DNA of 64,000 bases from Caldicoprobacter algeriensis. Lineage in GTDB: Bacteria; Bacillota; Clostridia; Caldicoprobacterales; Caldicoprobacteraceae. Location of the stretch: contig NZ_JAHUQD010000005.1 in assembly GCF_023838525.1 (NCBI RefSeq), positions 62,001 to 126,000 of the forward strand, read 5' to 3'. Below, piece by piece: positions 56,121 through 64,000 of this stretch. The translations under genes were made by a program, and so were the position numbers. The notes beneath the pieces were generated by a model, which was not told where the DNA came from, did not search any database, and saw only the letters and a list, made by a program, of their open reading frames with translations. Position 1 is the first letter of the stretch. Every line of letters starts with the position of its first letter.

Positions 56121-57335
56121 ATGCCAACCACCATCGTAAATCATAATAACGAATTAATTGACTTTTTGCAAGATGTAAATTATGGAATGAGCAAAGCACA
56201 GTTTAATCACATTAATTACAATGGTGGAAAGCAGTATCCAAATGAAGGTAAAATATTTATATCTAAAATAGCAGAAAATTATTGTTACTGCTAAAGATGA
56301 GAGCTGCATTTATAGGTTTTTAAGTAAATCCCCTTGGGATGACGAACTGCTGAATTAGAAACTGCTTAAGTTTTCTTGAATATCATCTGGAGCACAATAT
56401 TAAGCCAGGTGAAATTGGTTTTTTGGTTATTGATTGATAAACCAACTTAAAAGATGTAAAAACTAAAGCGATGGATGGATTAGATTTTCATTACTCTCAT
56501 ACTGAAGGCAAGATTTGCTGGTCTTATTGTATAGTGACTTCAAATTTTGTAGCTGGACCGTATGCTATGCCTTTACACTTCAAACCTTATTATAGGGAAG
56601 AGAAGTGTAGAGAACTGGGGGTTGCGGTTGAAAGCAAAGTAGATATTGCTAAAGGATTTATAAAAGAATTTCATGCTCCGTCAAATATTAAACGACTTTA
56701 TGTTTTGACTGATAGCTGGTATACAAGTACCATTAATTGAAGAGGCTCTATGTAAGGGGTATCATGTTATTGGGTGCGTTAAACCTAATAAAACGATTTC
56801 TCCTTGTGAAGTCAAGATTAAGATTTCGCAGTTTATTAAGTACATTGAACCATACACCCTTGACCTTGTTACTGTTGAGGGTAAAGAGTACAGGGTATTA
56901 TGAAGGTAAGGTTGGTATATTTGAGAATGCTGTACTGTTAATCTCCTATGAAGTTAAAGAGGACGGTTTTGAAGCACCTGTATGTATTCTTTCTACTGAT
57001 ATAGAGCTTGGTAGTGAGGCAATATTAAGATACTATGCAGTACGTTGGGTGATAGAGACCAGCTATCAGTATTTGAAGGAAAATTTAGGTTTTGAAGGGT
57101 ATAAAGCAAGGAGTATTGTTTCTATTGAGCGATATATTTTACTTTGTTTTCTGGCCTATACTTTTTAGAATATTATAGGGTGAGGCAGAGACATTTAACT
57201 TTTAAGACAATAGGGGATACGATGCAGCATATGAAGAAAGGGGCTGTTAAAGGTTTTGTAGATTTTGTTTATTATCATACGAAGAATAATGTTGCTTTAG
57301 AGCATATTATGTGTCCGCTTAAAGCTAGTTGCTAA
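56121..57335 (+). pseudogene. Decayed DDE transposase of an insertion sequence
   Basis: Fragments in several frames join up to one transposase. MPTTIVNHNNELIDFLQDVN starts at 56121. DGLDFHYSHTEGKICWSYCI and RLYVLTDSWYTST follow at 56471-56740. YHVIGCVKPNKTISPC is in another frame. ILSTDIELGSEAILRYYAVR and WVIETSYQYLKENLGFEGYK lie near 57000-57100, and a tail ends at 57335. The D of VLTDSWYTS and the E of the WVIETSYQYLKE helix suggest an IS4/IS701-like DDE enzyme. At least three frameshifts and internal stops make it inactive. I could not define the terminal repeats. Confidence 0.85.
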
Positions 57336-57490
57336 TATTGAGGGGTATTATGCCAACGGAAGAAGATTATATAACCAATATGGGTAATTTAACTTTTAAA
57401 TTTACAGAAAAGAAGTGCCTCGTGATTTTTATTGGGCCGTTTATATAGATATTTATATAATAATAAATAAAGAAAGGGTGAAAATAGTTT

Positions 57491-58456
57491 ATGGCAATAT
57501 CTTTAAACATAATGTCCAAGAACCATATACGAGGGGCAAAAAATCAGCGGATGTTGGCTAGATTGTATACAGAATGGAACCGAAATAAATATGTGTATAT
57601 CATTCTTTTGCCAGTAGTAGCGTATTATATTATTTTTCATTATTTACCTATGTATGGTGTCATTATTGCATGGAAACGTTTTACTCCAATGGGTGGAATA
57701 TGGGGTAGTGAATGGGTGGGATGGCGTAATTTTGAAAATTTTTTTAAAAGTTATTATTTTTTTAGATTGTTGCGTAATACATTTTTAATAAATCTATATG
57801 GATTAATATTTAGTTTTCCAGCGCCTATTATATTGGCTTTGTTGCTTAATGAGATAAAAGTTGGGTGGTTTAAGCGAACTGTCCAGACTATAAGCTATCT
57901 ACCGCACTTTATATCTACGGTTGTTATATGCGGTATGTTGGTAAACTTTCTTGCGCCCGATGGGTTAATAAATACTGTATTAGCTGTGCTGGGTGTAGAA
58001 CCTAAAGCATGGTTGAGAGTACCTGGAGCTTTTAGGATCATATATGTTAGTTCAGGTATATGGCAAGAAGTAGGATGGGGTTCTATCATTTACTTGGCAG
58101 CATTATCTAATATTGATCCACAATTATATGAAGCCGCAACTATAGATGGTGCTAATCGCTGGCAAAAGATGTGGCATATAACTATACCTGGAATAATACC
58201 TACTATAGTTATAATGTTTATATTGAGAATGGGTAGTATGTTAAGTGTTGGTGCTGAAAAGATTATATTGCTTTATAATCCCACTACTTATGAAGTAGCT
58301 GATGTCATATCTACCTTTGTTTATAGGCGTGGTCTTATGGAAAACGATTACAGTTTTAGTGCGGCGGTGGGATTGTTTAATTCTGTTGTCAACTTTATGT
58401 TTTTAATTATTGCTAATACTATAAGTCGCCGAGTAAGTGAAAGCAGCTTATGGTAG
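57491..58456 (+). CDS. Carbohydrate ABC transporter permease, LplB/CUT1 type
   Basis: The 321-residue product has about six membrane segments, starting with YIILLPVVAYYIIFHYLPMYGVIIAW. It has the EAA loop (AATIDGANRWQKMWHITIPGI). LplB-type permeases pair with a YtcP-type partner and a LipO-type binding protein, exactly the next two genes. No ATPase gene lies in the window; a shared MsmX-like ATPase is usual for such systems. ATG 57491 follows AAAGGGTG. Confidence 0.9.
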   Translation: MAISLNIMSKNHIRGAKNQRMLARLYTEWNRNKYVYIILLPVVAYYIIFHYLPMYGVIIAWKRFTPMGGIWGSEWVGWRNFENFFKSYYFFRLLRNTFLINLYGLIFSFPAPIILALLLNEIKVGWFKRTVQTISYLPHFISTVVICGMLVNFLAPDGLINTVLAVLGVEPKAWLRVPGAFRIIYVSSGIWQEVGWGSIIYLAALSNIDPQLYEAATIDGANRWQKMWHITIPGIIPTIVIMFILRMGSMLSVGAEKIILLYNPTTYEVADVISTFVYRRGLMENDYSFSAAVGLFNSVVNFMFLIIANTISRRVSESSLW

Positions 58457-58480
58457 GTTTATAGTGAGGAGGAATGAAAG

Positions 58481-59359
58481 GTGTATTATAAGAAAAGCGT
58501 TGGTGAGATAATTTTCGATGTATTAAACTATTGTGCGATGATTCTTTTGGTTATAGCTACACTATATCCCTTTTGGTATGTGCTGGTTGCGTCTTTAAGT
58601 AACCCTACGGCTGTGGCTCAGCGAGGGGGATTAATGTTGTGGGTAGAAGGCTTTACTTTGGAAGCATATAGAACAGTAGCTCAAAATCCCAATGTATGGA
58701 TTGGATATAAAAATACTATAATATATGTAGTAGGTGGTACAGTAGTTAACCTTTTTATGACTACTTTAGGAGCTTATGGTTTGTCACGGAGAAACCTTTA
58801 TGGTAAAGGAGTTATAATGAAACTCATAGTTTTTACTATGTTTTTCAGCGGTGGATTGATTCCAACTTTTCTTCTTGTAAAAAGTTTAGGTATGGTAGAT
58901 ACGCGGTGGGCTATGATAATTCCGGGGGCTATAAGTACATATAATATGATAATAATGCGAACGGCATTCCAAGGAATACCGGTTAGTTTGGAAGAGTCGG
59001 CACGAATAGATGGGGCTAATGATTTTACTATAATGTGGCGTATCATAGTACCGCTTTCTTTGCCAGTAATGGCGGTCATGACATTATTTTATGCGGTGGG
59101 GCATTGGAATTCATTCTTCAATGCTTTGGTATACTTGAGAAGAAGGGAATTATTTCCTCTACAGCTCATATTGAGAGAGATTCTTATAACTCAGAGCCTT
59201 TATGAGATGATGACTAATGTGGTTACAGATAGAGAGCCGATAGGGGAGACTATAAAATATGCTACTATTATAGTATCTACTGTGCCAATACTTTGCTTGT
59301 ATCCCTTTTTGCAGAAATACTTTGTTAAAGGGGTACTTATTGGTTCTTTGAAAGAATGA
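58481..59359 (+). CDS. Carbohydrate ABC transporter permease, YtcP type
   Basis: The 292-residue product has an N-terminal membrane segment (CAMILLVIATLYPFWYVLVASLS) and about six in all. Its EAA loop is EESARIDGANDFTIMWRIIVPLSLP. It forms the second half of the CUT1 permease. The start is GTG 58481 behind GAGGAATGAAAGG, 24 bases after the first permease stop. Confidence 0.92.
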   Translation: MYYKKSVGEIIFDVLNYCAMILLVIATLYPFWYVLVASLSNPTAVAQRGGLMLWVEGFTLEAYRTVAQNPNVWIGYKNTIIYVVGGTVVNLFMTTLGAYGLSRRNLYGKGVIMKLIVFTMFFSGGLIPTFLLVKSLGMVDTRWAMIIPGAISTYNMIIMRTAFQGIPVSLEESARIDGANDFTIMWRIIVPLSLPVMAVMTLFYAVGHWNSFFNALVYLRRRELFPLQLILREILITQSLYEMMTNVVTDREPIGETIKYATIIVSTVPILCLYPFLQKYFVKGVLIGSLKE

Positions 59360-59414
59360 AATGTTTACAATTAGACTTTAAATTATAGAAAATTTTGTAA
59401 AGGGGGAGTTTTTC

Positions 59415-61211
59415 ATGAGTAAACAAAGTATAAACAAGATTTTTGCAATGGTATTAGCTTTTATAACAGTAATAGGCATGTTAACTGCTTGTGGTCAAAA
59501 AGTGAAAGAAACTGAAAAAAATGGACTAACTGAAGAAAGCAGTTCAGGCAATGAAACAACAGTTGATAAGTCTTCTTCGCAGCCCGAGGAGTTGCAATTA
59601 CCTATAGTTAAAGAACCTTTGGAACTGACAATGTGGGCTACGTTGAGGAAAGCAGCGACCACGATGAATGATTTTAATCAAAAGAGCTGTTTTCAAGAAT
59701 TAGAGAGATTAACGGGGATTCGTATAAAATGGATACATCCACCAGTGGGGCAGGAACAAGAACAATTTAATTTAATGATAGCAAGTGGTGATTTACCGGA
59801 TCTTATTTGGGGAGGATATTTTCGCAATATGGAAGAGGCTATCGCAGAGAAGCGGATAATTCCTTTAAATGACCTTATAGCTAAGTATGCACCTAATCTT
59901 ACTAAGCTTCTGGAAAAATATCCTACTCTTAAGAAATCGATCATGACTGATAGTGGTCAAATATTTGGATTTCCATTTGTTCAAACTTTTCTACAAGCTG
60001 CAGGAACTGGACCTCAAGGAGGATTCCAAATTCGCAAAGATTGGTTGGATAAGCTTGGTTTACCTATACCAGAAACGTTGGATGATTGGAAAATGGTATT
60101 GAAAAGTTTTAAAGAAAATGATCCTAATGGTAATGGTAAACCAGACGAAATACCGTTTGGTAGTGATGGAAATGGAAGATTGATGGCGTTTCTTAGAGCT
60201 TTTGGTGTAACGAAGGATTTCTTTATGAAAGGTGGACCTACTGGAACTGTGTCATATGGGCCTATAGAACCGGCTTTCAAGGATGCTATAGCGTTTTTAA
60301 GGGATCTTTATGCTGAGGGACTTATAGACAAAGATTATCTAACTACTGATTTAACTTTGTTTGAGTCCAAACTGACTAATCATCTTATAGGTGCTACTTC
60401 GGGTAATATGTTTGGTAATTTAGGCAAATGGACTACTCTTATGCGAAATGATCCAGACTTTCTACTTTGGCCAGCTCCAAATCCTAAACGAGATGAAAAC
60501 AGTATTCCTTATTTTGAGATGGGTAGGCTTCTAAGCATGCAAGCTGGAGTAGGTTTTATAACTACGGCTAATAAACATCCTATAGAATCTGTAAAGTGGT
60601 TTGATTTTGGATATTCAGAAGAAGGACAGTTACTTTTTAACTTTGGAAAAGAGGGTGTAAGTTATGAGATGGTTAATGGTTATCCCCAATATACCGACGA
60701 GGTATTGAATAATCCGGACGGTTTATCAATTACTGATGCATTAGCAAAACATTCTATGGCTAGTGATGAAGCTAATTTTGTACAAGATCCGCGTTATTAT
60801 GAGCAAATAGTAGGAGCTACACCTGCTCAACGTCAGGCTGCGAGGACTTGGGGAATAGGGTTAGATCCAACTCTTGTTAATAATTTGTCTCTTCCACCTA
60901 TTCAGTTAACTAGAGAAGAAGCCGAGCGTTCCGCTACTATTATGAATGATATAAATACTTACAGGGACGAAATGATAGATAAATTTATTACTGGTCAAGA
61001 GCCTCTAGAAAACTTTGATGCTTTTGTAAAACAGATCAAATCTATGGGTATAGAGGAGGCCATAAGGATAAGACAAGATGCAGTTGAGCGCTGGAAAAAG
61101 CGTGGTGGGATTGAGTTTGAGCCTGTTACTGAAGAGGCTAAACTGGATTATAGTAAGGCTAAACTTGTAACTAAAAAGGGCTACGATGATTTAGATTCGG
61201 ATCTTAAGTAA
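59415..61211 (+). CDS. Extracellular solute-binding lipoprotein, LipO type
   Basis: The 598-residue product has a lipoprotein signal with Cys26 in MLTACGQK, a Ser/Thr/Glu-rich linker to about residue 60, and a family 1 binding fold. The fold includes LTMWATLRKAATTMNDFN, GIRIKWIHPPVGQEQEQFNLM and SGDLPDLIWGG. Also seen are IPLNDLIAKYAPNL, IRKDWLDKLGLPIPETLDDW, FKENDPNGNGKPDEIPF (a calcium-binding-like loop) and YPQYTDEVLNNP. It captures an oligosaccharide for the two upstream permeases. The substrate is unknown; heparinase-like gene neighbours suggest a uronate-containing glycan. Confidence 0.92.
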   Translation: MSKQSINKIFAMVLAFITVIGMLTACGQKVKETEKNGLTEESSSGNETTVDKSSSQPEELQLPIVKEPLELTMWATLRKAATTMNDFNQKSCFQELERLTGIRIKWIHPPVGQEQEQFNLMIASGDLPDLIWGGYFRNMEEAIAEKRIIPLNDLIAKYAPNLTKLLEKYPTLKKSIMTDSGQIFGFPFVQTFLQAAGTGPQGGFQIRKDWLDKLGLPIPETLDDWKMVLKSFKENDPNGNGKPDEIPFGSDGNGRLMAFLRAFGVTKDFFMKGGPTGTVSYGPIEPAFKDAIAFLRDLYAEGLIDKDYLTTDLTLFESKLTNHLIGATSGNMFGNLGKWTTLMRNDPDFLLWPAPNPKRDENSIPYFEMGRLLSMQAGVGFITTANKHPIESVKWFDFGYSEEGQLLFNFGKEGVSYEMVNGYPQYTDEVLNNPDGLSITDALAKHSMASDEANFVQDPRYYEQIVGATPAQRQAARTWGIGLDPTLVNNLSLPPIQLTREEAERSATIMNDINTYRDEMIDKFITGQEPLENFDAFVKQIKSMGIEEAIRIRQDAVERWKKRGGIEFEPVTEEAKLDYSKAKLVTKKGYDDLDSDLK

Positions 61212-61272
61212 TTTGATTTGTAAAATACAAAAGGGGTCAACAGTTGCAAGTATAAGATAATTAGCATTTTAA

Positions 61273-61320
61273 GCAGGTCTTGAGGAAATTTTAACCTCAA
61301 GCCCTGCAATTTTTCTTTTC
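61273..61320 (+). terminator. Terminator after the sugar transporter genes
   Basis: A stem GCAGG..CTTGAGG paired with CCTCAAG..CCCTGC (61273-61307) with small bulges is followed by AATTTTTCTTTT. Confidence 0.8.
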
Positions 61321-61434
61321 TTTGAGAATTAATTTATCTATCTAAATTTTGTGCAATCAGAACCTTGACAAATGATTAAATGAGGAAACTCAACTGTACA
61401 TACTTAGGCTTTGATAATGCTTCTATAGGAAGTA

Positions 61435-61784
61435 TTACTTATGAATTTCCCTAAGCTGGAGTATGCTTTCTTCGTCAATGTGAATCAGTAGCCTGTTTTT
61501 GTAACTGGCCAGGGAACCGCTCCATAGAGAGCATGTTAGCTGCTGAGCTCTCTAGGCCTAATATTTCATTGATATCATTGGGATAAATCACAACCCATAA
61601 TAATGGAGACTAAGATAGTGAGTAATTTCTGGATAACTGTATAACGGGCTTCCTTCATTTTGAGAATAAAAGTTTCAAATGGTTTGAAAAAGCCGATATC
61701 AAAAGCGAACTGCAATATTGAAGCCAGCCACACCAAAATAGTTCCCTTATTGCAATTACTAGTTGAAAATATTATTCTATTCAT
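61435..61784 (-). pseudogene. N-terminal remnant of a transposase
   Basis: On the minus strand the frame from 61784 reads MNRIIFSTSNCNKGTILVWL, then FAFDIGFFKPFETFILKMKE. After a frame change comes NDINEILGLESSAANMLSME, and after another LIHIDEESILQLREIHK, near 61435. This resembles the N-terminal part of a DDE-type IS transposase as far as I can recall, with two or more frameshifts and no C-terminal part. Bases 61785-62084 hold no other gene. Confidence 0.7.
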
Positions 61785-62084
61785 AGGGTAATACCACTTT
61801 TCGATTAGTTTTTTGTGATAAGTAACTATTTCGACAAAGGTGGGTATTGTCCTGTATGTAATTATTGGAATATTAAATTTCAGGAAAATTTATATATTTC
61901 CCTTTAATTTGTTTGTATAAAACTTAGGAATGATACTATTATGCTGAACTATTTTTTATTTTTTCAGTTAGTTTTAAATATTTTCATCTCTGTTTCTGAT
62001 CCCGGAGATAGAAGGTGACTAAAACTTTTTTTACCAATATGGGCTTAATTTTAAAGAGCATACTTAAGATGGGAGGATATCTCT

Positions 62085-63974
62085 ATGTTAAAAGAAAGAT
62101 ATAGCGATGATACCTTGAGAGAACTCATTTTACCTTATTCCGATTTTCATCCTTTTCCCAGAGCTTGTGAGCGGGAGCAGTGGGAGGGATTACCTGAAGA
62201 ATTGCGTAACAAATGGATACAAACAGGTGAGCAGTATCTCGATTTTACATGGTCTCCTTTACCGGCTACGAGGTTCATGGATTTTAAACGAAATGGTAAT
62301 AGGAGCGAATTTGAAAAGCTTCATTTTAAGCGACGTCATGTGTTGGCTAGTTTGGTTTTAGCGGAGTGCATGGAAGGGAAAGGACGTTTTTTAGATCAAA
62401 TAGTAAACGGCATATGGGCTATTTGCGAAGAGACTTTTTGGGGAGTATCTGCTCACAACATTGTATCAAAGTATCCTGGTGCTCCACTTCCCGATGTAAA
62501 TGAACCTATCATAGACCTGTTTGCAGGGGAAACGGCAGGGCTATTGGCTTGGACATATTATTTATTGAAACCACAACTTGACGATATAACCCCTCTCATA
62601 TGTAAGCGGATAGAATACGAAGTGAAAAGGCGTATCCTTGATCCATACCTTGAAAGAAATGATTTTTGGTGGATGGGGTTTATATCTGGGCGAAAGATTA
62701 ATAATTGGAATCCGTGGTGTAATTCAAACTGTTTAACCGCGTTTTTGCTGGTAGAAAAAGATACAAACAGAAGAATACAGGCAGTAAAAAAAGCTTTGGA
62801 AAGCTTAGAAGCTTTTGTGGGTAGTTATCATGAAGATGGTGGATGTGATGAAGGCACCACATACTGGGGAAGAGCAGGCGCTTCTCTCGTTGATTGCCTT
62901 GAGCTTCTGTACTGGGCATCGGAAGGTAAAATTAATTTCTATGAGGAGCACCTAATAAAGCAAATAGGAAGATACATATATAGGGCTCATATACATGATG
63001 ATTATTTTATCAATTTTGCTGACGGAGGGGCAAAGGTTAATATAGATGCTGCTTTAGTATATAGGTACGGTAAACGTATAGGTGATCAAAAATTAGTTGA
63101 TATGGGTATAAGTGCTTATCATTTACAAATGAAGGAAAAATCTTCAGAAAGAGCTGTTCCTGGCTCTTTGCTACGGCAGCTGCCTGAAATATTTATTCAT
63201 GAGGAGTTAATGAATAAAAAAGCTAGGCCGCCTTATGTGAGGGATGTATGGTTGGATGGCATTCAGGTGATGGCAGTCAGGGAGAAAGAAGGGGATTATA
63301 AAGGCTTTTATCTAGCTGCAAAGGGTGGTCATAATGGCGAAAGCCATAACCATAACGATGTAGGGCAGTTCATCGTCTATTATGACGGGATGCCATTGAT
63401 AATTGATGTGGGCGTTGAAACATATACCGCCAAGACTTTTAGTAGTTCGAGGTATGAGATATGGACCATGCAATCTCAGTATCATAACCTTCCTACTGTA
63501 AACGGTGTATGCCAGCAAGCCGGGGAACAGTACCGTGCCAGAGATGTTGGTTATTATGCCACTGAAAACATGGCTGAGCTTTCGATGGATATAGCCCCGG
63601 CTTATCCCGCTGATGCGGGTATTAAAAAGTGGTTCAGGCGGTGTGCCTTACATAGGGAAGATCAATCGTATGTAGAGATTTGTGATGAATTTGAATTACG
63701 GGAAAAAACGGATGATATCTTTTTTAGCCTTATGATAGCTTGTGCCCATTCAATTGACAATGAAAAGGGGATAATCTCTTTAAATCTCAATGGCAAAAGT
63801 ATATTAATTGAATTTGATAAAAGCCTCTATTCATGCGAAAGCGAATATATTTCCATTACTGATGAAAAGCTGTTGTATGTATGGGGAGACCATATTTACA
63901 GGTTGGTGTTTAGGGCAAAACAACCGTTGGCTACAGGGATATGGAAAATAAAAATTAAAGAATTTAGGATGTGA
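62085..63974 (+). CDS. Heparinase II/III-family polysaccharide lyase-like protein
   Basis: The 629-residue product has the two-part layout of heparinase II/III-type lyases. An all-helical toroid-like N-terminal half (for example ETAGLLAWTYYLLKPQLDDI) is followed by a beta-sandwich C-terminal half. The conserved GHNGESHNHNDVGQFIVYYDG, with its NHNDVG core, and PLIIDVGVETYTAKTF lie near residues 415-450. Family members cleave glycosaminoglycans or alginate-like uronates by elimination. There is no signal peptide, so it may act in the cytoplasm on imported oligosaccharides. ATG 62085 follows GGGAGGA. Confidence 0.85.
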   Translation: MLKERYSDDTLRELILPYSDFHPFPRACEREQWEGLPEELRNKWIQTGEQYLDFTWSPLPATRFMDFKRNGNRSEFEKLHFKRRHVLASLVLAECMEGKGRFLDQIVNGIWAICEETFWGVSAHNIVSKYPGAPLPDVNEPIIDLFAGETAGLLAWTYYLLKPQLDDITPLICKRIEYEVKRRILDPYLERNDFWWMGFISGRKINNWNPWCNSNCLTAFLLVEKDTNRRIQAVKKALESLEAFVGSYHEDGGCDEGTTYWGRAGASLVDCLELLYWASEGKINFYEEHLIKQIGRYIYRAHIHDDYFINFADGGAKVNIDAALVYRYGKRIGDQKLVDMGISAYHLQMKEKSSERAVPGSLLRQLPEIFIHEELMNKKARPPYVRDVWLDGIQVMAVREKEGDYKGFYLAAKGGHNGESHNHNDVGQFIVYYDGMPLIIDVGVETYTAKTFSSSRYEIWTMQSQYHNLPTVNGVCQQAGEQYRARDVGYYATENMAELSMDIAPAYPADAGIKKWFRRCALHREDQSYVEICDEFELREKTDDIFFSLMIACAHSIDNEKGIISLNLNGKSILIEFDKSLYSCESEYISITDEKLLYVWGDHIYRLVFRAKQPLATGIWKIKIKEFRM

Positions 63975-64000
63975 TGGTTTACGAAAGGAGTACTGTAGCT

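Noticed and set aside
55895-56146. An 83-codon open frame before the transposase remnant
   Set aside because: Composition is that of random AT-rich sequence, no ribosome site is present, and its end overlaps the transposase start in another frame.

Overview
The window looks like a chromosomal segment of a flagellated, spore-forming, Gram-positive bacterium of the class Clostridia. Four things support this. The flagellar late-gene order (yvyF-flgM-flgN-flgK-flgL-DUF6470-fliW-csrA-hag ... flaG-fliD-fliS) is the Firmicute one. There is a Spo0E-type phosphatase and two GerMN lipoproteins. Ribosomal protein L27 carries the Firmicute N-terminal extension together with its protease Prp. AGGAGG-type ribosome binding sites are strong, and GTG and TTG starts are frequent. 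I cannot name a genus safely; something near the Thermoanaerobacterales/Mahella-like Clostridia would fit. Base composition, judged by eye, is moderate in the core genes and clearly AT-richer in two places: about 9.7-19.6 kb and about 55.4-64 kb.

Layout. 0-3.6 kb: the tail of a DAHP synthase, then recD2 and comF. 3.6-23 kb: a late flagellar block with FlgM, the FlgN chaperone, hook-filament junction proteins, the FliW/CsrA switch, flagellin, a Maf-type flagellin glycosyltransferase, seven genes for a nonulosonic acid of the legionaminic type, then FlaG, cap protein FliD, FliS and a FliT/FlgN-like chaperone. Four sites match the sigma-D (sigma-28) promoter consensus, before flgM, hag, the sugar operon and flaG. 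This suggests that filament assembly and glycosylation are co-regulated. 23-28 kb: a possible structured RNA, a zinc-ribbon protein, a cluster of five DnaA-box-like sites, a polar amino-acid ABC transporter, Spo0E and Hpf. 28-33 kb: secA, prfB with its programmed frameshift, and cheW. 33-37 kb: a Tyr-rich ferritin-like protein, an ATP-grasp ligase next to a KamA-type radical SAM enzyme, tRNA-Pro(GGG), and a HEPN/MNT toxin-antitoxin pair. 37-47 kb: the conserved rplU-prp-rpmA-(SOD)-obgE-nadD-yqeK-rsfS-leuS block, with a membrane-anchored nuclease-like gene in reverse orientation inside it. 47-55 kb: a frameshifted ATP-cone gene, a possible MITE, a DacF-type carboxypeptidase, comEA, a two-component system and two GerMN lipoproteins, then an XRE repressor. 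55-64 kb: AT-rich accessory DNA with two decayed transposases, a CUT1 LplB/YtcP/LipO-type sugar transporter and a heparinase II/III-like lyase, probably a polysaccharide-use locus.

The most interesting signals are these: the flagellin-plus-glycosylation cassette, inserted as an AT-rich block between sigma-D promoters; a strong hairpin with GGA motifs in the flagellin leader, next to the csrA/fliW genes; an unassigned structured transcript near 23.1 kb; a DnaA-box cluster far from any dnaA gene; an XRE operator pair overlapping a promoter that now drives no recognisable gene; and the ATP-grasp/aminomutase pair. All coordinates, motifs and spacings were read by eye. No database or folding program was run.
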